The notes under the pieces were generated by a model that was not told the DNA's origin, made no database searches, and was given only the letters and a program-made list of their open reading frames with translations. Position numbers and translations under genes: made by a program. 62,650 nt of DNA. Source: an uncultured SAR86 cluster bacterium (GTDB lineage: Bacteria; Pseudomonadota; Gammaproteobacteria; Magnimaribacterales; AG-339-G14). Below, piece by piece: positions 57,064-62,650 of this stretch; position 1 is the stretch's first letter, and every line of letters starts with the position of its first letter. The DNA lies in contig CASICS010000002.1 of the NCBI GenBank assembly GCA_949373255.1, positions 1 through 62,650 on the forward strand. Reading direction: 5' to 3'.

Positions 57064-58332
57064 TTAGTTCGCTAAGGGTGACCAAGCGGGTTCTCTCACA
57101 GATCCCTCCTGCACAGGTAAAGTGAATTTTGACTTACCGTTTAATGTGAGACCCGCTAAAAAACCTTGTGTCTTTTTCTTCGTTGCATAAATGATAATAT
57201 TTCCATTTGGCGAAATAGTTGGGGATTCATCTAATGATGTTTTTGATATTGAATTTATGAATCTACTTTTTAAATTTTTTGTAGCAATATGAAAGACCCC
57301 ATCATTACCGTGAACTAAAACAATATCTTTACCATTTGGAAAGTATCTTGCTCTTGCATTGTAATCTCCATCTAAAGTTACTCTTTTAATTCTTCCAGTC
57401 GAAACAATCAGCTCGTAAATCTGAGGTGATCCAGATCGATTGGAGGTAAATAAAAGTTTTTTACTATTTGGAGACCAAGCTGGCTCAGTATCAATTCCAT
57501 AATGTCTGGTTAAACGCGATATTTTTTTATTGCGCAGGTTATAAAGATAAATATCTGGATTTCCTGACATAGACATTACAAATGCAATATATTTTGAATC
57601 AGGTGACCATACTGGTGCGCTATTGCTCATTCCCAGTGTATCGATTGAAGATCTATTCCCTGTAAGCAGGTCCTGAATATAAATTTCTGGGTACCCCCTC
57701 TCAAAAGAAACATAGGCTAATTTTTTTCTGTCTGCAGACCATGATGGAGACATTAATGGAGATAAAGATTTAAATAATAACTGTTCGTTACTTCCGTCAA
57801 TATCAGAGATATAAATTTTATAAGAGTTTTTATTAGGATTTAAAATATAAGCTAGTTTCGTATTAAAGACGCCATCTAATCCAGTAATGCTTTGATAAGC
57901 TCTGTTACTTATAATCTTAGATATTTGCTCTAATTCATTAAGATTTCCAGAAATATCTCCTTTCAAAATAATTTTTTTTAATCCAATGTCAAACACTAAG
58001 TAATTGATATCTAAGTTGGTTAAATCAGTATTATCGACCCTTCCAATAACAACATAATCAACCTCTAAAAGCCGCCAATCTCTGTAAAAGAAATTTTCTT
58101 CAGAATTAGGATAAGACAACATTTCAGTTTTCTTAATTGAATTAAATTCTCCAAATAATGTCATGTTAGCCTCAACGAGACTTGAGATAGTTTCTCTGCC
58201 AGATAAAATTTCATTTTGAAATGGAACTATTGCTATTTTAGGTAATGTCTCTGATCCTTGAGTAATTTCTATTTTTAATTTTGATTCTGATAGTGGAGAC
58301 AGGATTAAGAAAAATAAAAAAAGTATTCTCAA
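57064..58332 (-). CDS. tolB: Tol-Pal system beta-propeller protein TolB
   Basis: 422 residues. Signal peptide RILFLFFLILSPLSES, N-terminal alpha/beta domain (PKIAIVPFQNE), then a six-bladed propeller with the repeated pattern SPSWSADRKKLAYVSF, APVWSPDSKYIAFVMS, EPAWSPNSKKLLFTSN. Start codon is TTG at 58332, one base after the tolA stop; no ATG precedes the signal peptide. Periplasmic partner of Pal. Confidence 0.95.
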   Translation of the reverse strand: MRILFLFFLILSPLSESKLKIEITQGSETLPKIAIVPFQNEILSGRETISSLVEANMTLFGEFNSIKKTEMLSYPNSEENFFYRDWRLLEVDYVVIGRVDNTDLTNLDINYLVFDIGLKKIILKGDISGNLNELEQISKIISNRAYQSITGLDGVFNTKLAYILNPNKNSYKIYISDIDGSNEQLLFKSLSPLMSPSWSADRKKLAYVSFERGYPEIYIQDLLTGNRSSIDTLGMSNSAPVWSPDSKYIAFVMSMSGNPDIYLYNLRNKKISRLTRHYGIDTEPAWSPNSKKLLFTSNRSGSPQIYELIVSTGRIKRVTLDGDYNARARYFPNGKDIVLVHGNDGVFHIATKNLKSRFINSISKTSLDESPTISPNGNIIIYATKKKTQGFLAGLTLNGKSKFTLPVQEGSVREPAWSPLAN

Positions 58333-58333
58333 T

Positions 58334-58939
58334 TTAATTACCCATCGATTTAAAAACTAAATTAAAAGAGCGAAAATTTTTCTCGAAATATCTTCTATCT
58401 AAATTAATTACTTCTGGAAGGAATGATATGTTGGATATAGCTGCTAGCGCCGAATCATCAAAAACTTTATTTTTACTAGAATTTAATAATTTGAAACTTA
58501 AGATTTCTCCGGATGGTGCCAAATTAATTGTAATTTCTACTTGAATATCTTGATTAATCAGTGGGGGTTTTTTCCAAACTGAATTAATTCTTTTTTGTAT
58601 TAGATTTATTCTTAATTGAACTTCCTTGTTTTCTTTTGACAAATTAGAAGCAGTTATATCAGCATTTAAATTTTCTTGAGCAAAAATATCTAATTCCGGC
58701 TTATTTAAAATCTCATTAACTTCCAAGAGAGATTGAACCGTTGGTTCTAATTTTTTGATAGCCTTTTGAGGCATCGAAGTAATTGTTTTAATTTCTTCTG
58801 GGAGCGAAATAAATTTAATTGGAACCGAAGAAAAATTTTCTTTTTTATTACTTTTTAAAGTTAAGTCTATAGTCAAGAATAAAAAAAGTAAGGTATGAAT
58901 TACTATTGAACTTACAAACCCGATGGAGAAATTAGTCAT
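58334..58939 (-). CDS. tolA: TolA, unusually short
   Basis: 201 residues. One N-terminal membrane helix (IGFVSSIVIHTLLFLFLTIDLTL), a linker of about 90 residues, and a C-terminal TonB/TolA-like domain (LIQKRINSVWKKPP, VEITINLAPSGEILSFKLL, SALAAISNISFLPEV). E. coli TolA has 421 residues, mostly a long helical domain II that is reduced here. Position between tolR and tolB settles identity. Overlaps the tolR end by eight bases. Confidence 0.9.
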   Translation of the reverse strand: MTNFSIGFVSSIVIHTLLFLFLTIDLTLKSNKKENFSSVPIKFISLPEEIKTITSMPQKAIKKLEPTVQSLLEVNEILNKPELDIFAQENLNADITASNLSKENKEVQLRINLIQKRINSVWKKPPLINQDIQVEITINLAPSGEILSFKLLNSSKNKVFDDSALAAISNISFLPEVINLDRRYFEKNFRSFNLVFKSMGN

Positions 58940-59357
58940 TATTAACCGGCTCAGTTATAAAATTGATCGATCCAGGTTTCATGTCTTGCAGCTTTGACAT
59001 TAATTTAGCAACTTCTCCAAACCTAACTTCTTTATCAGCTCTCAAGTAAATCTCTATTGAAGAATTATTAGAAAGAATTTTTTTTAGTTCTATCTCTAGT
59101 TCGCTAATAGACAATCCTTTATTTTTAAAAGATTCAAATTCTAAAAAAAATTTACCACTTGAATTGATTGAAATTGTTAAGCTATCTGAAGAAGCTCTTT
59201 CTATTGGCTGTGAATCTACCTTCGGTAAATCTACATTAATTCCTTGAATCATAAAAGGAGCTGTAACCATGAAAATTACTAAAAGAACGAGCATTACATC
59301 TACATAAGGAATTACATTTATTTCAGTTAAAAGTCTTCTTTTCTTTGATGATTGCAT
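58932..59357 (-). CDS. tolR: Biopolymer transporter TolR
   Basis: 141 residues. One N-terminal helix with the proton-channel Asp in NVIPYVDVMLVLLVIFMVTAP, and a periplasmic domain (LPKVDSQPI, IYLRADKEVRFGEVAKLMSKL). Works with TolQ as proton-driven stator. Six bases after tolQ. Confidence 0.96.
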   Translation of the reverse strand: MQSSKKRRLLTEINVIPYVDVMLVLLVIFMVTAPFMIQGINVDLPKVDSQPIERASSDSLTISINSSGKFFLEFESFKNKGLSISELEIELKKILSNNSSIEIYLRADKEVRFGEVAKLMSKLQDMKPGSINFITEPVNND

Positions 59358-59363
59358 AAGCTC

Positions 59364-60005
59364 TTATCTATTCTTTCTAGAGAGGAGTATTAAAAGTTCG
59401 TCTGAAAAATTGGAATAATTTTTTAAAATTTTATCAATTCTAGAGATGCTCCAGTTATAGGAGATCAAAGCAGGAATTGCGGTGAATAATCCTAATGCAG
59501 TTGCGACAAGAGCTTCAGAAATACCTGGGGCTACAACGGTAATAGAAACCTGTGTTAATTGAGCCAGACCTCCAAAAGCGTTCATTATTCCCCACACAGT
59601 CCCAAAAAGACCAACATAAGGACTTACTGATGCAACTGTTGAAAGAAATGCCAATCTTTTTTCAAGATCGTCCTCATGACGAGATGCAACTATATCCATA
59701 ACTTTTTTTACATCAAAGGTGGAGTCGCTTTTATTGTATTCTTCATATCCAACATAAAAGATTTGTTCTAATCCAATTTTTTTTGATTTTTTTGAAATAT
59801 CTAAAAAAAGATCATCAATATTTCTTTTTGACCAAAAGAAACTTTCAAAGTTGAAAATATCTTTTTCAACTCTAGATAAGGTTATCCAACGATCAAAGAT
59901 AAACCACCAAGATGTAATAGAGGTGCCTATTAAAATAATCATGACCATTTGAACGACAAAGCTGGCCTCGATAAATAAAGATATTAGGTCTAATTCATAT
60001 GACAT
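59364..60005 (-). CDS. tolQ: Proton channel protein TolQ
   Basis: 213 residues, three membrane helices. VVQMVMIILIGTSITSWWFIFDRW is the first; TVASVSPYVGLFGTVWGIMNAFGGLA and VAPGISEALVATALGLFTAIPALI are the MotA/TolQ/ExbB signatures. Overlaps the ybgC stop by one base. Confidence 0.97.
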   Translation of the reverse strand: MSYELDLISLFIEASFVVQMVMIILIGTSITSWWFIFDRWITLSRVEKDIFNFESFFWSKRNIDDLFLDISKKSKKIGLEQIFYVGYEEYNKSDSTFDVKKVMDIVASRHEDDLEKRLAFLSTVASVSPYVGLFGTVWGIMNAFGGLAQLTQVSITVVAPGISEALVATALGLFTAIPALISYNWSISRIDKILKNYSNFSDELLILLSRKNR

Positions 60006-60406
60006 TAATTAATCTCCTTTAGCATTTTTTGTTGAAATTGACTTGGCAATAATTCAGGTTTTTTTGTTTCCGCATTAATTGAACAGCAAAAGACTTCGGC
60101 TTTACATACTATAAGGCCTGATTCATTGTAAATTGTTTGTAAAAAATCAAAACTTAATTTTTTTACCTTAATTAATTTTGTTTCTATTCTTATTGTTTCA
60201 TCTAACGAAACAGGTAAAAGATAATCAATTTTTACCTTGCGGACCATAAAGATTAGGCCTGATTCTAATAATTCATTTTGTTTATAGCCAAGGGTTCTTA
60301 GGTATTCTGTTCTCGCTCTTTCTATAAACTTCAAGTAGTTAGCGTAGTAAATTACTCCCTGCGCATCTGTATCTTCGTAATAAACTCTTGTGCTGAACTT
60401 ATGCAT
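60005..60406 (-). CDS. ybgC: Acyl-CoA thioesterase YbgC
   Basis: 133 residues, 4-hydroxybenzoyl-CoA-type hotdog. The active-site segment is VYYEDTDAQGVIYYANYLKFIERARTEYL with Asp18-type catalytic residue; IFMVRKVKIDYLLPVSLDE follows. First gene of the ybgC-tolQRAB-pal-cpoB operon, the common gammaproteobacterial order. Confidence 0.96.
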   Translation of the reverse strand: MHKFSTRVYYEDTDAQGVIYYANYLKFIERARTEYLRTLGYKQNELLESGLIFMVRKVKIDYLLPVSLDETIRIETKLIKVKKLSFDFLQTIYNESGLIVCKAEVFCCSINAETKKPELLPSQFQQKMLKEIN

Positions 60407-60446
60407 TTAAATAATAGAGCTTTAATTAGAATCTATATCAGAGCAA

Positions 60447-61883
60447 TCAAGGCCTTCTAATAACTAAGTTTCTAATTTCGGTCATATCCTCTATTGCAAA
60501 CTTTACACCTTCTCTACCTATGCCGGAATCTTTTACTCCGCCATATGGCATATTATCAACTCGATAACTAGGAACATCTCCAATAACTACTCCTCCTACA
60601 TCCAAAACATCCCAAGCTTTAAACATCTTATAAAGGTCTCTAGTGAAGATTCCGGCTTGAAGTCCAAATTTAGAATTATTTACCTCTTTAAGGGCTTTAT
60701 CAAAATCATCAAAACTGGATAAAATTGCTACCGGACCAAATGCTTCTTCTTTATAAAGATCTAGATTTTCATCTACATTTTCAATAAGAGTTGCTTCCAA
60801 CATAGAACCGTTTCTATTTCCTCCACATAAAATATTTGCCCCGTTGTCTTTTGCATTCAAAATCCATGATTCTAGTCTTTTGGCTTCTGACTCAGCAATC
60901 ATTGGGCCAATAAATGTTGTTTCATTTTTTGGATCACCAGAAACTAAATTTTTAGTCCTCTCAATAAGCATATTTTTAAATTTGTCGTATATCTCTTCAT
61001 GGATAATAATCCTTTGAACACCAATACATGATTGGCCAGATTGATAAAAAGCTCCAAAGATTACTCTCTCTAAAGCATCATCAAGATCAGAATCGTTATC
61101 TATTATTACGGCGGCATTTCCACCAAGCTCTAAAACAACTTTTTTCTTTCCTGCTTTGGCTTTTAATTCCCAGCCTACTTCCGGCGAGCCGGTAAATGAT
61201 AATAATTTCAGCCTATCATCAGTAGTGAATAGATCAGAACCGTCTCTAGAAGCCGGAAGAATAGAAAATGCACCTATTGGTAAATTAGTTTCAGCCAGAA
61301 TCTCACCAATAATGATTGCGCCTAAAGGGGTTCGTGAAGCTGGTTTCATTACGAAAGGACATCCTGCTGCTATAGCAGGAGCTATTTTATGTGCAGCTAG
61401 ATTTAAGGGGAAATTAAATGGAGATATAAAAGAACAAGCTCCGATTGGAACTCTTTTCCACATCCCTTGATAACCCTTAGCTCTTGCAGAAATATCTAAT
61501 GGTTGTACTTCACCATAAATTCTAGTTGATTCTTCTGCTGCAATTCTAAAAGTATCAATCAATCTTGAAACTTCTCCCCTAGAATCTTTAATTGGTTTAC
61601 CTGCTTCAATACATAATGCATATGATATTTCTTCAAATCTTTCTTGAAATCTGTTAACACAGTGCATCAAAATTTCTTGCCTCTCAAAGGAAGCTAAATT
61701 AGCCATTGGTTGGACTGCTTTATCTGCAGCATCTATTGCAGCATCAATAATTTTTGTATCGGCTAGAGCTACAGAGGTTGCAACTTCTCCTGTAAATTTG
61801 TCAAAAACTTTTAAGTCTTCATTAGGTTGCATTGCTTTGTTTGCAAGATACAAAGGATACTTATTTTTTAAATTCAAACTCAC
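60447..61883 (-). CDS. NAD(P)-dependent aldehyde dehydrogenase
   Basis: 478 residues. FISPFNFPLNLAAHKIAPAIAAG is the cofactor region, LSFTGSPEVGWEL the NAD loop, VLELGGNAAVII the catalytic Glu, and YQSGQSCIGVQRI the catalytic Cys near 283. It ends with PYGGVKDSGIGREG. Start is GTG at 61883 with AAGG seven bases upstream. The neighbour upstream on the same strand, 23 bases away, is a ThDP-dependent enzyme; the pair may generate and oxidise an aldehyde (inference). The substrate is unknown. Confidence 0.9.
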   Translation of the reverse strand: MSLNLKNKYPLYLANKAMQPNEDLKVFDKFTGEVATSVALADTKIIDAAIDAADKAVQPMANLASFERQEILMHCVNRFQERFEEISYALCIEAGKPIKDSRGEVSRLIDTFRIAAEESTRIYGEVQPLDISARAKGYQGMWKRVPIGACSFISPFNFPLNLAAHKIAPAIAAGCPFVMKPASRTPLGAIIIGEILAETNLPIGAFSILPASRDGSDLFTTDDRLKLLSFTGSPEVGWELKAKAGKKKVVLELGGNAAVIIDNDSDLDDALERVIFGAFYQSGQSCIGVQRIIIHEEIYDKFKNMLIERTKNLVSGDPKNETTFIGPMIAESEAKRLESWILNAKDNGANILCGGNRNGSMLEATLIENVDENLDLYKEEAFGPVAILSSFDDFDKALKEVNNSKFGLQAGIFTRDLYKMFKAWDVLDVGGVVIGDVPSYRVDNMPYGGVKDSGIGREGVKFAIEDMTEIRNLVIRRP

Positions 61884-61906
61884 TCAAAACCTTCCATTAA
61901 ATTTAA

Positions 61907-62650
61907 TTATAGATTGGAACTTAGTTCTTTAATTTCTTTATTCAAAATTTTATCATTTTCACTATAGTCAGCAGGACAATCTATGACATGCACTCCAGGA
62001 GAATCAAGACAGGTTTCAATTATTGTAGAAAGACTTTCTGAATTTTCAACTCTATAGCCTTTTGCTCCGTATGCTTCGGCATACTTAACGAAATCTGGGT
62101 TGTTAAATGAAAGACCAAAATCTTCAAATCCCATGTTTTCCTGTTTCCATTTAACCATTCCGTAACCAGAATCATTAATAATCAATACTGTTAAGTTAAG
62201 ATTTAATCTGACGGCGGTTTCTAATTCCTGACTATTCATCATAAATCCTCCATCACCACAAATAGCCATAACTTTTTTTTTCAGGAAAGACCATAGAAGC
62301 AGCCATTGCCGATGGAAGTCCTGCGCCCATGCTTGCAAGAGCATTATCTAAAAGAACGGTATTAGGTATTTTTGCATTGTAGTTTCTTGCAAACCATATT
62401 TTATATACGCCATTATCTAAAGCAATAATTCCATCTGATGGCATTGCTTTCCTTACAACCCTTACAAGGTAAGGAGGAAAGATAGGAAATCTTTTATCAT
62501 CTCTAATATTTTTTGTATGCTCTACTTCAGCTTTTCTAGCCGAGAGCATTGCTGAAAAGTCCCAATTTTTATTAGGTTCTAGCGATTGTTTAATTTGCCA
62601 AACTGCATTTGCAATATCGCCGATAATTTCAATTTGAGGAAAATAAACTG
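61907..62650 (-). pseudogene. Acetolactate-synthase-like ThDP enzyme, C-terminal part, frameshifted at A9 (5' end outside window)
   Basis: The frame is open from the right edge (62650) with IDIANAVWQ-type and LDNGVYKIWFARNY, LASMGAGLPSAMAA sequence, then loses frame at nine consecutive A on the coding strand (62273-62281). The other frame continues with VMAICGDGGFMMNSQELETAV, the ThDP motif GDGG, and NDSGYGMVKWKQENMGF to the stop at 61907. Eight A would restore VFPEKKVMAICGDGG, the family sequence. So one extra A is present, through sequencing error, true mutation or polymerase slippage. The family (acetolactate synthase, glyoxylate carboligase and relatives) is clear; substrate is not. Confidence 0.8.

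Noticed and set aside
1..62650. CRISPR arrays, rRNA genes, insertion sequences and intact phage genes
   Set aside because: No regularly spaced repeats, rRNA-like stretches, transposase genes or phage structural genes were seen; the only mobile-element traces are the guaA-linked repeats and the integrase-like N-terminus.

Overview
This window looks like a chromosome segment of a marine, streamlined, AT-rich gammaproteobacterium, possibly SAR86-like. The phylum-level call rests on gene order: ybgC-tolQRAB-pal-cpoB, dapA-bamC-purC, bcp-perM-bepA, and rodZ-ispG-hisS-yfgM-bamB-der next to an isc cluster. All three blocks follow the gammaproteobacterial plan. Genes are packed end to end, many with 1-4 bp overlaps, and no gene-free stretch exceeds about 280 bases. 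The SAR86-like placement is inference from style (AT-rich, small operons, photolyase, many esterase, GST and acyl-CoA genes), not from a marker gene.

Layout. 1-10.6 kb: catabolic and detoxification genes (PHP-type protein end, Pif1-like helicase, two GSTs, SOUL protein, SDR, DUF3604 lipoprotein, D-aminoacylase-type amidohydrolase, PAP2 phosphatase, hemolysin-III protein). 10.6-17.1 kb: guaBA followed by what appears to be a stack of two small integrated cassettes. 17.1-27.9 kb: MFS transporter, fumC, phhB, class II aldolase, DsbA-like isomerase, carboxylesterase, acyl-CoA dehydrogenase, thioesterase, photolyase, saccharopine-dehydrogenase-like protein. 27.9-34.8 kb: biotin-enzyme carboxyltransferase and sdhCDAB-sucCD. 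34.9-44.2 kb: der-bamB-yfgM-hisS-ispG-rodZ-ndk-iscX-fdx-iscA-iscU-iscS. 44.5-49.4 kb: a 2-oxoacid:ferredoxin oxidoreductase (korAB) with a GltD-like flavoprotein. 49.4-55.7 kb: purC, bamC, dapA, bcp, perM, bepA, hinT, crcB and a tRNA-Lys. 55.8-60.4 kb: tol-pal. 60.4 kb to the end: an aldehyde dehydrogenase and a frameshifted thiamine-diphosphate enzyme that runs off the window.

Most notable. (1) The last codons of guaA (core ATTCCCACTCAATAGT at 14050-14065) recur exactly at 11681-11696 and in diverged form at 12931-12946. Just inside each of the two extra copies lies one or more TGTGTAAC octamers. This is the footprint expected of two roughly 1.1-1.25 kb cassettes integrated in tandem at the guaA 3' end. 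Neither carries an integrase. (2) The GltD-like flavoprotein starts with about 65 residues that look like the N-terminal domain of a tyrosine integrase, fused in frame. (3) The TCA genes here lack sucAB while korAB plus the flavoprotein are present, suggesting a ferredoxin- or NAD(P)-linked route from 2-oxoglutarate to succinyl-CoA. (4) The isc cluster lacks hscBA and iscR. (5) Two genes carry single-base frameshifts, one in a run of nine A.
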